Of a stretch of 64,000 nt of DNA, positions 44,820-54,188 are shown piece after piece. The stretch lies in assembly GCA_019721075.1 (NCBI GenBank), contig JAHEAD010000005.1, forward strand, positions 1-64,000, written 5' to 3'. The translations under genes and the position numbers were made by a program. The notes under the pieces were generated by a model. That model searched no databases, was not told the DNA's origin, and saw nothing but the letters and a program-made list of their open reading frames with translations. Every line of letters starts with the position of its first letter. The first letter of the stretch is position 1. The stretch comes from Candidatus Sysuiplasma jiujiangense (GTDB taxonomy: Archaea; Thermoplasmatota; Thermoplasmata; Sysuiplasmatales; Sysuiplasmataceae).

Positions 44820-47800
44820 TTGAGTACGGAGGATATGGGGCAAATGGTAACCGGTCGGGAGATAAGGATTCTTTACGTGGATGATGAGGAGACGCTCCAT
44901 GAACCGGTGAAGCTGCTTCTCGAAATCAATGGCGGTATCAAAGTAGAAACAGCGAAATCGGCTGCGTCTGTCCTGGCAGAAATTGAAGGAGGAGATTATG
45001 ACGCCATAATTTCTGATTACCAGATGCCTGAAATCGACGGTCTGGAATTCCTTGATCGACTTAGAAAGAAATCGATAACCATTCCGTTTATTCTCTTCAC
45101 GGGAAGAGGGAGAGAGGAGGTCGCCATTGAAGCTCTGAACAGAGGAGCCGATTATTATTTTCAGAAAGGAACGGATATTGCTTCGCAGATCAGGGAGATG
45201 CGCAATATTATCGAGACAAGTGTCGAAAAACGCCGGGCCGAAGAGGAAATCAGGGCAACCAGGGAGCTCCTTGAATCATTTGTTCAGAACACTGATGATG
45301 CAATAATATTGTTTGACACGGAGGGTCGTATAATGAGGGCAAACCCCTCTTTCCGCAGGATATACGGATGGGACGAATCAGAGGCATTGGGCAAAAGACT
45401 CCCAATGGTTCCCGATGATGATATGCCCAGAGTCGAGAATTACTTCAGATCCGTAGTGGAAACAGGGAAACCAATGACATACCGTGGAAAGAGGATCAGA
45501 AAGGACGGGACAGTCTTTCACGGTCTCATGACTGTTTCACCCGTCAGGGACGCTTCCGGAAAGGTTGTCGCCATTTCCGGAATAGGCAGGGACATTTCCG
45601 AATATGTCAGGCTTACGGAAGAAATTGAAAATCAGAATGAATGGCTGCAGACAACAATATCCAGCATAGGGGACGCACTTATGGCGACCGACGAGAAAGG
45701 CAAAATCCTGTTTCTCAACACAATGGCTGAAAAGCTGACAGGATACACAAAGGAGGAGGCAGTAGGCAGACCCGTAACGGATATTTTCAGGATAATCAAC
45801 GAGAAAACCGGATTGCCTGCCGAAGTACCCGTGGATCGTGTCATGTCTACGGGAACTATTGTCGGCCTTGCAAACCATACTGCCCTGATCTCCAAAAACG
45901 GCAGAATTCGTTCAATAAAGGACTCTGCTGCACCAATTATTGACAGTAGAGAATCGGTGATAGGCATAGTTATGGTTTTCAGCGACGTGACAGCAGAGAG
46001 GATAGCAGAAAGGGCCACGAACATGCGCTTTGCGGTCACATCGCTTCTTGCGTCCGAATCCTCTATTGAAAGCGCCGGGCCGTCCCTTCTCAGAGCGATG
46101 TGTGACGCTATCGAATGGCAGGCGGCTGAGATCTGGCTTCCCGACAGGACAAACACCTGCCTAGAACTCCTCTGCCAGTATTTTTCACGTGAAATTGACT
46201 CAGAGCCTTTCAGGAAGGAAACGGAGTCAACAGTATTCATCAGAGGTCGAGGTGTTCCAGGAATGATATGGGAAACCGGGAAGCCCTTGTGGTCAGACAA
46301 ACTGGAAGACCTTCCTGTCTACGTAAGAAAAGCAACGGCACATAAATCCGGTCTTGTCTCACTCTACGGCTTTCCAATCCGTTACGGTAATAACTGCACC
46401 GGCGTGATGATGTTTTACGGCTCGGTCAGCAAGGAAATAGAGGAGCATTTCCGCCACGTTATGGAAGATATAGGAAAACAGATTGGCCAGTTTATATCCA
46501 AACAGCATGCCGACGAGGATTTGCGGAGGATGACCGAGGTTGTATCCTCGCTGATGGAAAATGCCTCGGACTCTATAATAATTACCGACGCGCAGGGTAG
46601 GGTGATCAGCGTGAATCCTGCGTTCGAACGGATGTTTGGATGGAAGCTTGAGGAGATTGCAGGAAAGCAGCTGCCAACGATACCTGCGCCATTGCGTAAG
46701 ACTTTCGACGATTCTCTGGATAAAGTCAAAAAAGGGGAATTCGTGAAATATGAAACGAAGCGCCTCAAAAAGGGTGGAGGCGATATCGATGTAAGCGTGT
46801 CTGTTTTCCCGCTGCGCGGCAACGATGGAAAGATCACAGGCATTGCATCCATAACGAGAGATATAAGCGACATGTCAAGACTCAGAGACGAACTCATGCT
46901 TCACGACGCCGCTCTCAGGGCATCGCCTTATATTTTCCTTACAGTTGAAAACGGCGTTGCCGGCAGAAAGATCATATATTGCAATCCCGCTTTCTTTGCG
47001 TTCAGCAGACTTGATGAGGAGAACGTCATTCACCACGATATCTCCGAAGTTTTCAGCTGCTTTGCGGGCGAACAGACTGTCAGGGATATCGAGAAGATGA
47101 TCGTATCCGGAAGGCACCATGAGGCCGAATTCGAACTCAATGAAGGTGGCACGGGGAAAGCATGGATGGATATCGACATTTCACCTATATTCAATGAGCA
47201 GAAAAAGATAGAATTCTGGATACTGGGAATGAGGAATGTAAGCGATGAGGTAAGATTCAGGGAAGAATTGAAAAAGCTAAACGAAAAACTGAATCTAATG
47301 GGTGAAATAGTCAGGCATGACATTAAAAACGGCCTGCAATCAATCCTTACATATGCCGAGAGTGCCATCAGCTCAAAAAAGGAAGATGTTATTTCGAAGT
47401 GCCTTTCTGAAATAAAGAATTCCGTGAGCCGCATCAACAGGCAGCTTGAGACTTTCAGAGACTATCAGGAGAGTGTTGGAGCAGGCGCAGAGTGGCTTGA
47501 CATGCATTCCATTCTCAAGACATCCCTCTCCGGTTTCGATTTGAAGAAAATAGATGTTGAAATCAACCTGCCCGAATTTGAAATATGGGCGTCTCCGCTG
47601 GTGGAGAGAGTATTCCACAATCTCATCGATAATTCTCTCCGTCATGGAAAAAATGTGACTAAGATCAGCTTTGCAAGTTTTGTGCAAAACGGTTTCTGCA
47701 GGATAATCTATGAAGACGACGGAGTTGGGCTCAGTTTCCAGAAGAGAGAACAGATATTTTCACACAAAGACGGAATTCCGGTGAAACATGGGATGCAGCT

Positions 47801-47915
47801 TGCCAGGGAGCTTCTCGAGATCACAGGCATCACGATAAAGGAAACAGGCGAACCGGGGAAGGGTGCCAGATTCGAAATCAGTGTTCCCCCGACCTCTTTC
47901 AGGAAGAAGGTATGA
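44820..47915 (+). CDS. Hybrid sensor histidine kinase: receiver, PAS x4, GAF, kinase core
   Basis: The 1031-residue protein begins with a CheY-like receiver (LYVDDEETLHEP, phospho-aspartate in DAIISDYQMPEIDGLEF, lysine in YFQKGTD). Two PAS domains (about 145-265 and 270-395), a GAF domain (about 405-560) and two more PAS domains (about 570-690 and 695-815) follow. The kinase core has the H-box VRHDIKNGLQSIL, the N-box RVFHNLIDNSLRHG and the G-box EDDGVGLS. There are no membrane spans, so it is a cytosolic sensor. No separate response regulator is nearby. The start is TTG 44820; ATG 44844, with GGAGGA about 12 bases upstream, is an alternative that keeps the receiver intact. Confidence 0.9.
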   Translation: MSTEDMGQMVTGREIRILYVDDEETLHEPVKLLLEINGGIKVETAKSAASVLAEIEGGDYDAIISDYQMPEIDGLEFLDRLRKKSITIPFILFTGRGREEVAIEALNRGADYYFQKGTDIASQIREMRNIIETSVEKRRAEEEIRATRELLESFVQNTDDAIILFDTEGRIMRANPSFRRIYGWDESEALGKRLPMVPDDDMPRVENYFRSVVETGKPMTYRGKRIRKDGTVFHGLMTVSPVRDASGKVVAISGIGRDISEYVRLTEEIENQNEWLQTTISSIGDALMATDEKGKILFLNTMAEKLTGYTKEEAVGRPVTDIFRIINEKTGLPAEVPVDRVMSTGTIVGLANHTALISKNGRIRSIKDSAAPIIDSRESVIGIVMVFSDVTAERIAERATNMRFAVTSLLASESSIESAGPSLLRAMCDAIEWQAAEIWLPDRTNTCLELLCQYFSREIDSEPFRKETESTVFIRGRGVPGMIWETGKPLWSDKLEDLPVYVRKATAHKSGLVSLYGFPIRYGNNCTGVMMFYGSVSKEIEEHFRHVMEDIGKQIGQFISKQHADEDLRRMTEVVSSLMENASDSIIITDAQGRVISVNPAFERMFGWKLEEIAGKQLPTIPAPLRKTFDDSLDKVKKGEFVKYETKRLKKGGGDIDVSVSVFPLRGNDGKITGIASITRDISDMSRLRDELMLHDAALRASPYIFLTVENGVAGRKIIYCNPAFFAFSRLDEENVIHHDISEVFSCFAGEQTVRDIEKMIVSGRHHEAEFELNEGGTGKAWMDIDISPIFNEQKKIEFWILGMRNVSDEVRFREELKKLNEKLNLMGEIVRHDIKNGLQSILTYAESAISSKKEDVISKCLSEIKNSVSRINRQLETFRDYQESVGAGAEWLDMHSILKTSLSGFDLKKIDVEINLPEFEIWASPLVERVFHNLIDNSLRHGKNVTKISFASFVQNGFCRIIYEDDGVGLSFQKREQIFSHKDGIPVKHGMQLARELLEITGITIKETGEPGKGARFEISVPPTSFRKKV

Positions 47916-48021
47916 AGGCTTCCTGCTGAACGAGTCTTACAGTCTGAGGCAGGGCACTCTGAATGCATACACTGCTCTGCACTGACGCATTTAAGTATTC
48001 AAGTGAACTTAATGCCTTCAT

Positions 48022-49101
48022 ATGGACGAAAACGAATTTCACATGTATCGTTCAATTGTTTCTCAGCCTGAAAAAATAACACATGCTGTGATCAACAACA
48101 TGGATTCTGTCATCCGCCTGGGCTCGATCATGCAATCCGGAAAAAGAGGCAAGCTCTTTCTTGTCGGCACAGGAACTTCACTACATGCTGCAGAACTGGC
48201 TTATTATTTCTTCACGGGGAACGGTAACGGCTCTTCGGCGGTTGACGCACTGCCGTTTTCTTCATATGAATTCGTTAATTATCCGCCCGCTCTGTCAAAG
48301 GAGGACACGGTGATGGTGATCAGTCATCGCGGCTACAAACGGTACAGCCACAGCGCGCTGGAGTTGAGCGCCCGGAAAGGATGCGTCACCGTCGCGATTA
48401 CGGGAATTGGCAGCACTGTCAGAAAAGGGGACGCCGATTTTGTATTTGAAACAGTGGAGCAGGAGAAGTCTTCGGCTCATACAGTCAGTTTCACTTCAGC
48501 TCTTGCAATACTCCTTTCAATTTCCATCGCATCACGAAAACCCGAAACTGATGCAACCGCCAGAATCATCGCGGTAACCGAAAAGATAACCTCCCTGATG
48601 GGCAGTATAATTTCCGGAAGGGATGCGATACGCAACCTGGTTTCAGGAATGACGGATCTCAGGAGGGTCTGGATATCAGGAAGCGGTCCCAACAGGATAA
48701 CAGCTAAGGAGGGTGCCCTCAAAATACAGGAGACATGTTATCTTGATGCATACGGATTTGAGATCGAACAGCTCATACACGGGCCAATGCGTGCAGCATC
48801 CATTCCGGACGATCTTTTTATTCCGATCATCTGGGGTGAAAGTGACATCAGAAGCCGCGAATTAGTGAAGTCCATAGCCGGGGCAGGAGGCAATCTGCTT
48901 ACGATTTCCAGCAGTTCAGCCGACAATTACAACTGCCTGCATTCGGACATACAACTGGAGGAGCACCTTTCGCCTTTCCTCACCGTGATTCCGCTGCAGT
49001 TCCTGGCACTATATCTTGCAGCAATCAAAGGTACAGATCCTGACGGCTTCAGGAGCAATGATACTTTCTTTTCCAAAATAGATGCAACGCTCAAGCTTTG
49101 A
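48022..49101 (+). CDS. SIS-domain sugar isomerase/deaminase-like protein
   Basis: Two SIS (sugar isomerase) domains are present. The first begins at about residue 40 with KLFLVGTGTSLHAAELAYYFF, and the second at about residue 210 with RRVWISGSGPNRITAKEGALKIQETCYLDAYGFEIEQLIHGPM. The second stretch is very like the isomerase half of GlmS. There is no N-terminal glutaminase, so it may be a glucosamine-6-phosphate deaminase-like or isomerase enzyme. A catalytic glutamate and histidine (EIEQLIHGP) are kept. The start ATG 48022 follows a TATA-like element by about 27 bases. Confidence 0.87.
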   Translation: MDENEFHMYRSIVSQPEKITHAVINNMDSVIRLGSIMQSGKRGKLFLVGTGTSLHAAELAYYFFTGNGNGSSAVDALPFSSYEFVNYPPALSKEDTVMVISHRGYKRYSHSALELSARKGCVTVAITGIGSTVRKGDADFVFETVEQEKSSAHTVSFTSALAILLSISIASRKPETDATARIIAVTEKITSLMGSIISGRDAIRNLVSGMTDLRRVWISGSGPNRITAKEGALKIQETCYLDAYGFEIEQLIHGPMRAASIPDDLFIPIIWGESDIRSRELVKSIAGAGGNLLTISSSSADNYNCLHSDIQLEEHLSPFLTVIPLQFLALYLAAIKGTDPDGFRSNDTFFSKIDATLKL

Positions 49102-49192
49102 GTTCAATCAACTTCCAACCCCGCTGTAATGTCGTCCAAAAGACTTCCTCCGGCAAGTTTACCGAAGAAGCTTCTCAACTGCACTGAATAAA

Positions 49193-49405
49193 TTATGAAT
49201 CTGCTCCCTGGTTAATGACTCCTGCCATGTCGTCGAAAGACAAGAGAGGTTTCAGCCCGTCATTTTTCTGTATGAACAATCCCCTTCCTGACAAGAACAG
49301 GCAGAGAGCTCCCTTTTTTCTCAAATCCGGGAAACTGTCCTTTGCTTTGATTTCGCTGAGGTAGACAGGTATGGTTACTGCATTGTTCTTCTGTGCATTT
49401 TCCAC
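49193..49405 (-). CDS. Small hypothetical protein (70 residues)
   Basis: A 70-residue soluble protein I do not recognise. A TTAATATAAGG box (about 49428-49438) lies about 29 bases before the GTG at 49405, which fits a leaderless transcript. The sequence (VTIPVYLSEIKAKDSFPDLRKKGALCLFLSGRGLFIQ) has normal amino-acid composition and predicted alternation of strands and helices. It converges with the SIS gene. A chance open frame cannot be excluded. Confidence 0.45.
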   Translation of the reverse strand: MENAQKNNAVTIPVYLSEIKAKDSFPDLRKKGALCLFLSGRGLFIQKNDGLKPLLSFDDMAGVINQGADS

Positions 49406-49745
49406 TTTGGAATAAGTGTGACATCCTTATATTAATCCGGTTCTTAATAATCCACTTATCGACTCTCTGCCAGAATCAAGCGAATTTTCAACAATGAAAC
49501 AGCTTCTTTTAATTTATTTGCTGAAAACATCCTTGAGCCTGTGTGAACGTTCTGTTATTTTCAAAGCGACCATGCTGCCCTGTACTTACTGCACGAATGA
49601 TTGAACAAGGGAATGAAATTATTCAACTGCTTCGACACGTCTAATTCGAAATAGGGCGACTCAGGGAAAGCGAAATGATTGTATCGGGCGCTTAAACGCT
49701 CCTTGCCCTGCACCCAACTCAGGTTCGCAGCTGACCATATGACGG
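49406..49745. other. Intergenic region downstream of arsB
   Basis: About 340 bases that hold the promoter of the small gene at its left end. A minus-strand frame (49561-49767) overlaps the arsB end. It contains LDVSKQLNNFIPLFNHS, faintly like a transposase C-terminus, but it has no start signals. I see no functional gene. Confidence 0.35.
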
Positions 49746-51041
49746 TTAGAGATTGACAGTAAGCCATACAACCACAAGCGTAACAATTAACACCGGCAAT
49801 GCCAGTTTAAATCCCGTCTTCATATATTCTGCAATGCCAATTTTTATGCTGTTCTTTCTCTCAAGGGTATGAAGCCAAAGAAGAGTGGCAAGTGAACCGA
49901 TAGGTGTGAATTTTGGTCCCACGTCATTCCCAACGACATTGGCAAATATAAATTGCGAGTTCACTTGTCCAGTGAATTTCGCAATTGCCAGATTCCCGAT
50001 CATCACAGACGGCATGTTGTTCATGATCGCAGCCATGAAGGCAAAAAGCAGGCCGGCTCCGACAACATTCAGGGGTCCGGGCAGTGATACCATGTTTAGA
50101 AGGGCTGAATGAACAATCGAAGTGAGTCCTTCTCGTCCCAGTCCGAACACTGTAAGATACATTCCGAGTGAAAAAAGCACCACCTGCCATGGAGCGTCCT
50201 TCAGCACCCCGCTGGTGTCTATCTTTTTTCTAAATCTGGCAAACAGAAAAAGGAATGCAGCAGAAGGAACAGCTACAAATGAGACAGGCAGATTGTAAAT
50301 TCCTCCAATGGAATAGGCAATTATGAGGCCGATAATCATAGGCACTGCGATTCCCACTATTATTCTGTCTTTTATTGCCTCTGAAGGGACACCAATTTTT
50401 GCGGTTTCATAGATGGGTGGAATACTTCTTCTGAACAGCAACCAGAGAACCGCTATGCTTACCAAAACCGATGAAATGTCGGGAAGGATCATTACTTCAG
50501 CGTAATGCAGGAAACTTATTGAAAAATATCCGGAGGCTACAATATTGACGAGATTACTTATGACCAGCGGAAGACTGGCCGTATCTGCAATGAAACCTGC
50601 CGCCATTACAAACGCTACGATGCTCTTTTTGTCCATTCCGGTTCTTGTCATCACAGATACAACAATCGGTGTCAGTACGAGAGCGGTTCCGTCATTTGCA
50701 AAGAAGGCAGAGATCAGCGCACCGAGCAGAATTATCATTATGAACAGCTTCTTTGTATTTCCCTGTGCATTGATTGCTATCCTTGCTGCCCAGTACTCAA
50801 AGAAACCCGCTTCATCGAAAATCAACGTAAGTATTATTACCGCAACAAACGTAAAAGTCGCATTCCAGACAATCGACCAAACAATGAATACATCCCCGAC
50901 CGTTGTTGCGCCGATCAAGACACTCAGAACGCCACCCGCCATGGCGGTATATCCTATGCCGATGTTTCCCGGTCTCAAGATTACGAGGCATAGTGTGGCG
51001 ATAAATATCGAGAGGGATGCGGAAAATAGCAGATAGTTCAG
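49746..51041 (-). CDS. arsB: Arsenite efflux pump ArsB, probably starting at CTG
   Basis: ArsB expels arsenite or antimonite through the membrane using ion gradients. The protein matches the family throughout: IVWNATFTFVAVIILTLIFDEAGFFE, FANDGTALVLTPIVV, FIADTASLPLVISNLVNIVA, and GNDVGPKFTPIGSLATLLWLHTLERK. The first conventional start is a TTG at 50978, which would delete the first membrane span. The same frame continues upstream with LLFSASLSIFIATLCLVIL, the expected first span, up to a stop, with no ATG, GTG or TTG in between. A CTG at 51041 has AGGCGGT six bases upstream and overlaps the stop of a 30-codon ORF. It follows arsR on the same strand. Confidence 0.88.
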   Translation of the reverse strand: MNYLLFSASLSIFIATLCLVILRPGNIGIGYTAMAGGVLSVLIGATTVGDVFIVWSIVWNATFTFVAVIILTLIFDEAGFFEYWAARIAINAQGNTKKLFIMIILLGALISAFFANDGTALVLTPIVVSVMTRTGMDKKSIVAFVMAAGFIADTASLPLVISNLVNIVASGYFSISFLHYAEVMILPDISSVLVSIAVLWLLFRRSIPPIYETAKIGVPSEAIKDRIIVGIAVPMIIGLIIAYSIGGIYNLPVSFVAVPSAAFLFLFARFRKKIDTSGVLKDAPWQVVLFSLGMYLTVFGLGREGLTSIVHSALLNMVSLPGPLNVVGAGLLFAFMAAIMNNMPSVMIGNLAIAKFTGQVNSQFIFANVVGNDVGPKFTPIGSLATLLWLHTLERKNSIKIGIAEYMKTGFKLALPVLIVTLVVVWLTVNL

Positions 51042-51130
51042 AAAAATACCGCCTTTCCTGATGTGCTTTCCCGTACTCGAGAGTGAAACCGGTGTTTTTC
51101 AGAAACGCCCGCTCCCAGAGGACTCGCCAT
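51038..51130 (-). CDS. 30-codon ORF overlapping the arsB start (possible coupling ORF)
   Basis: An ATG at 51130 opens 30 codons ending at TGA 51038-51040. The stop shares two bases with the proposed arsB CTG (CTGA arrangement). The SD site of arsB lies inside this ORF. The peptide (MASPLGAGVSEKHRF onward) has no recognised features. If translated, it would deliver ribosomes to the arsB start. Confidence 0.35.
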   Translation of the reverse strand: MASPLGAGVSEKHRFHSRVRESTSGKAVFF

Positions 51131-51194
51131 TCGCTTGGAATCGTTCATTTAAGCCACTCAGTTTCAGACTTTCCATCCACGCCTGCCGAAAATG

Positions 51195-51584
51195 TCATGT
51201 GGACATTTCCGATATTTCTCTGAAAAGTGGATTGATCAAATTGTCTGTAAGGAAATTTTTCGACAGACTGTAGAAAACCCACCTTCCAACCCTTCTTCTT
51301 TTTATAAATTCCTCTCTTTCAAGTATCCCCAGCTCATGACTTATTGAAGGCTGAGGAATGTTGAGCGCGGCCGTCATTTCGCAGACACACATTTCTTTCC
51401 TTGAGAGCATGAGCAGGATGACAATGCGATTGTGCCCTCCTAGAGCTTTGAACATTCTTTCAATATCTGCAACTCTCTTCGATGCCGGAGGAGACATAAT
51501 CGATTCCGCCAGTTCCCTGGCATTCTTGAGATCTGCGTTTGAACACAGTTTGATTTCCTTCAGTCTTTCAAGACTTCCTTTCAA
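51195..51584 (-). CDS. arsR: ArsR-family arsenic-responsive repressor
   Basis: A winged-helix repressor. The helix-turn-helix is at about residues 60-105 (EMTAALNIPQPSISHELGILEREEFIKRRRVGRWVFYSL). The metalloid site is seen as the cysteine pair in KEMCVCEM, the same place as ELCVCDL in ArsR proteins that bind As(III). The N-terminal 40 residues are an extra helix. It lies upstream of arsB on the same strand, so it forms arsRB. The start is TTG 51584, the only standard start after the upstream stop. An inverted repeat in the promoter may be its operator. Confidence 0.9.
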   Translation of the reverse strand: MKGSLERLKEIKLCSNADLKNARELAESIMSPPASKRVADIERMFKALGGHNRIVILLMLSRKEMCVCEMTAALNIPQPSISHELGILEREEFIKRRRVGRWVFYSLSKNFLTDNLINPLFREISEMST

Positions 51585-51634
51585 CCGATTTTCGGACGTG
51601 GATGCACACCACGATCAACTGTATACTGAAAAGC

Positions 51635-51672
51635 AATATTAATAGTTTCATATATGTTAATTAATTAATATT
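51635..51672. promoter_or_regulatory. Inverted repeat in the arsR promoter region
   Basis: AATATTAAT (51635-51643) and ATTAATATT (51664-51672) are perfect nine-base inverted arms around a central AT-rich segment containing CATATATG. The position upstream of arsR suits an ArsR operator. It also lies upstream of the divergent methylase gene. Confidence 0.45.
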
Positions 51673-51752
51673 TCTAACCGACTGCGTCGACCCGATCCCG
51701 ACCTATTTGTTAAAATACGGGAATGTCAGATATCTGCAGGAGTTGACGGACG

Positions 51753-52616
51753 GTGCAAAAAGTCATGGAGCTTCATTTGCTCAATAAGCTACATCACGGT
51801 TCTATTTTCGATATACTTCCATCCATTCCTGATGAAAGTGTCGATTGTATTTTCGCAGATCCTGATTACAACGTTGGCGTCAAGTATCAGGGAAAACGGT
51901 ATACGACGGACTTCAACAGTTATTTGGGCGAGTGTATAGAATGGGCGCGTGAAAGCCGGAGAATTTTGAAGAGAGATGGAAATTTCTTTATAGTAAACTA
52001 CGGCAAAAACAGTGCATATCTCCGTGTCAATTATCTGGATAACGCCTTTTATAACGTTTATGAATACGTTTGGGTGTACAGGACAAACATCGGTCACGGA
52101 GAGCATCACTTTACAACCGCGCATCGAATAATTCTTCACTGTACGAAGTCTCCGGATAACAAATTCTATAAAGATGCCGTAGCCCAGCCCTATCAAAATC
52201 CCGGCGACAGGAGGATAAAAGAACTGATTAAGTCTGGTTCCCCAGGGAGAATGCCTTATTCCTGGCTCGAGGGGACTGCGGACGGCACGGCCAACTCAGA
52301 AAGGGACTGGTTCGAATTCAATCTCGTGAAAAATGTCGGTTTTGCAAAAACATTCCATTCATGCCAGATCCCGGAAAAACTTTCAGAAATGCTGTTCAGG
52401 GCGACCTGCAGGAAGGGAGATACAGTGTTGATTCTATTCGGCGGCTCAGGATCTGAAATTGCAGTTTGCCATCGCCTTGGACTGAACTGGATAAGCGCCG
52501 AAAGCATTCCTGAATACTGTGGGATTATCGAAAAGAGGCTTGCTAATGACGGAATGGTCGCGGAGTCAGACAGAATGATCAATTTTATGAAAAGAAAGGC
52601 AGGTCATAAGAAGTAA
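51753..52616 (+). CDS. DNA methyltransferase-like protein with DPDY motif, orphan
   Basis: A beta-type amino-methyltransferase in outline. The catalytic motif reads IFADPDYNVGVKYQ (DPDY instead of DPPY) near residue 35. The SAM motif near the C-terminus reads VLILFGGSGSEIAVCHRLGLNWISAE, where DPFxGSG would be expected. The middle region, with NYGKNSAYLRVNYLD and NPGDRRIKELI, is typical of COG0863 methylases. The altered motifs may still be functional: the Asp and Tyr of DPPY and the GSG are present. No nuclease gene adjoins. Start GTG 51753 has GGAG about ten bases upstream. Confidence 0.82.
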   Translation: MQKVMELHLLNKLHHGSIFDILPSIPDESVDCIFADPDYNVGVKYQGKRYTTDFNSYLGECIEWARESRRILKRDGNFFIVNYGKNSAYLRVNYLDNAFYNVYEYVWVYRTNIGHGEHHFTTAHRIILHCTKSPDNKFYKDAVAQPYQNPGDRRIKELIKSGSPGRMPYSWLEGTADGTANSERDWFEFNLVKNVGFAKTFHSCQIPEKLSEMLFRATCRKGDTVLILFGGSGSEIAVCHRLGLNWISAESIPEYCGIIEKRLANDGMVAESDRMINFMKRKAGHKK

Positions 52617-52862
52617 GCGTTAAACAGTTCCGCAGTTTATTCCCAAATTTGCACTTAAAATGTTCTGTTTATTTAATGGGATCTTCGTTTGGATGCCGCT
52701 GAAGCGATTGCTTGCTATCTAGAGCAAATGGTTGATCAGTCATATCGCGATCCGGCGCACCTATCACCCGTATTGTAATTGTTGTGTTGTTTAGGCGCTA
52801 TGCGATTCTAATTTTCAAAAGGCGGTAAAAAAAGCGTCTTCAGTCTTTCCCTCTTTTGAACG

Positions 52863-53111
52863 ATGTATCTTACAATCGGTTCCTTTCATCTGTCTTTGGC
52901 ATCAATGAATCTTTCAGAACTCAAATGCAACAGAGAAGGTTGTATCGCAAATCTGATGGAAAACTGCAAATTGATGAAGCTGCTGCGCATCTATTCAGGA
53001 ATGCCGGGATATGAAGTCGTGCTACCCCCTCTCCATATTTTCGGAGTAAGGGATTTTCAGAGGGACTCGATTGAGAACGTGGAGCTCATAAGCAATGCCA
53101 TGAGCAGATGA
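52863..53111 (+). CDS. Possible small hypothetical protein (82 residues)
   Basis: A short frame in an otherwise empty 718-base stretch (52617-53334). It has four cysteines (CNREGCIANLMENC pattern) and ordinary composition, but no clear SD site or TATA box. An internal ATG after 14 codons is possible. The rest of this stretch, before 52863 and after 53111, shows nothing I can call. Confidence 0.25.
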   Translation: MYLTIGSFHLSLASMNLSELKCNREGCIANLMENCKLMKLLRIYSGMPGYEVVLPPLHIFGVRDFQRDSIENVELISNAMSR

Positions 53112-53334
53112 CTTTGTCTTTCCTGAATTCCCATTATTCCAGCGGTTCGCCTTGGTGAGGGCAAGTTGCAGAAGACACCGCTGTTCCGCCATTCTTCAAG
53201 AACATAACAATTATCTTTTTCCCGCCAGTTGTAATAAGGAGATGTCCAAGTATTTTCAAGTCGGCAATAGAGCATGCTCGTAGCCACAAAAACATCGCGG
53301 AATCAGGTAAAGATCGGGGAGAAGTGAGAACAAC

Positions 53335-53844
53335 TCACTTTGATGGGCGCGGACCTTCTCTTGGGAATCTTCTTCTGAAATGACTAGATGGCCTGCCGTA
53401 GAGAAACTCCAGGAACCACGCCTCACGTTCAGTTTCTTCAGTCATAATTCTCTGAGCGAAATCGTATGTTCTATGGTCATTGCCACCGGCAATCATGTGA
53501 CAGACCTCAGACCACACGCAAATTGCACACTGCTCAGCCCGAAGCGGCACCTTCAATATCGATTTGTGGTCCTTACAATCATCTGGCAAGTAAGCATCCG
53601 GGTACGATGACTGGTCGGCGAATTTCCTTATATCACTGGGAGGTTCTCCGTCAAGTTCGTAGATCCTTGGAGTCATCAGCTCGAAGTGCAGCCTGTCTTC
53701 AAATCTTGCATCCACTGCAATCTCCTTCAGCCTCTCGCCTTCAGGCCCAATAAGATGCATTCTGAGAATTGTGTAGTAATGGTAAGTTGCAGGTTCGGCA
53801 CCAACTGCCCTGACAGGTTTTTCAATCAATTTGTCGACGTTCAC
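53335..53844 (-). CDS. Dps-like ferritin-family protein (DPSL)
   Basis: A ferritin-fold protein that oxidises and stores iron with hydrogen peroxide. Iron-site residues are seen in [26 protein letters not shown] and [14 protein letters not shown] cysteine set ([15 protein letters not shown]) matches the DPSL group described from Sulfolobus and Bacteroides, which carries a cysteine pair near the active site. [12 protein letters not shown] and [10 protein letters not shown] are also typical. The start is GTG 53844. A DPSL fits an aerobic, iron-rich or acidic habitat. It is monocistronic. Confidence 0.88.
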   Translation of the reverse strand: MNVDKLIEKPVRAVGAEPATYHYYTILRMHLIGPEGERLKEIAVDARFEDRLHFELMTPRIYELDGEPPSDIRKFADQSSYPDAYLPDDCKDHKSILKVPLRAEQCAICVWSEVCHMIAGGNDHRTYDFAQRIMTEETEREAWFLEFLYGRPSSHFRRRFPREGPRPSK

Positions 53845-54188
53845 TCCTGCTTTTCAATTTCCTATCTTCCTGCGACCTGAATATTATCCTTCGCATCCAA
53901 GTTCATAGTATCGGCATAATCCATCTGAGCACTTATCACTAATCGTTCTTAATAACCGGATTCAGAGAGTATGGATTTGTTTTCGATCAAATGATCCATC
54001 TGAAATGCGACTAACCTAACTGTACCAGTGCTTTGCAGATACACTTACCTATTCCATTCAGGAACAATTGTGCGTAAGAATTGAGTATCGCCTCTGCATT
54101 TACCGGTTGACTGAACACTGCGGCCAAAATCTTTCCTGATTGCAACGCAAAAATATCTTATACTTGAATAATGAATTAAAGAACAGGA
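53845..54188. other. Intergenic region between the Dps-like gene and secG
   Basis: About 340 bases with no gene I can support. The right end holds the secG promoter, a TATA-like AATATCTTATAC (about 54152-54163) about 28 bases before the ATG, and an AGGA site. The left end would hold the Dps-like promoter. Confidence 0.35.

Noticed and set aside
49561-49767. Minus-strand frame with a faint transposase-like ending
   Set aside because: The similarity is only to a few residues, it overlaps the arsB end, and no inverted repeats or other transposase motifs are present.
53057-53287. Minus-strand 76-codon frame between the second methylase and the Dps-like gene
   Set aside because: No promoter, SD site or family resemblance; its composition looks random.
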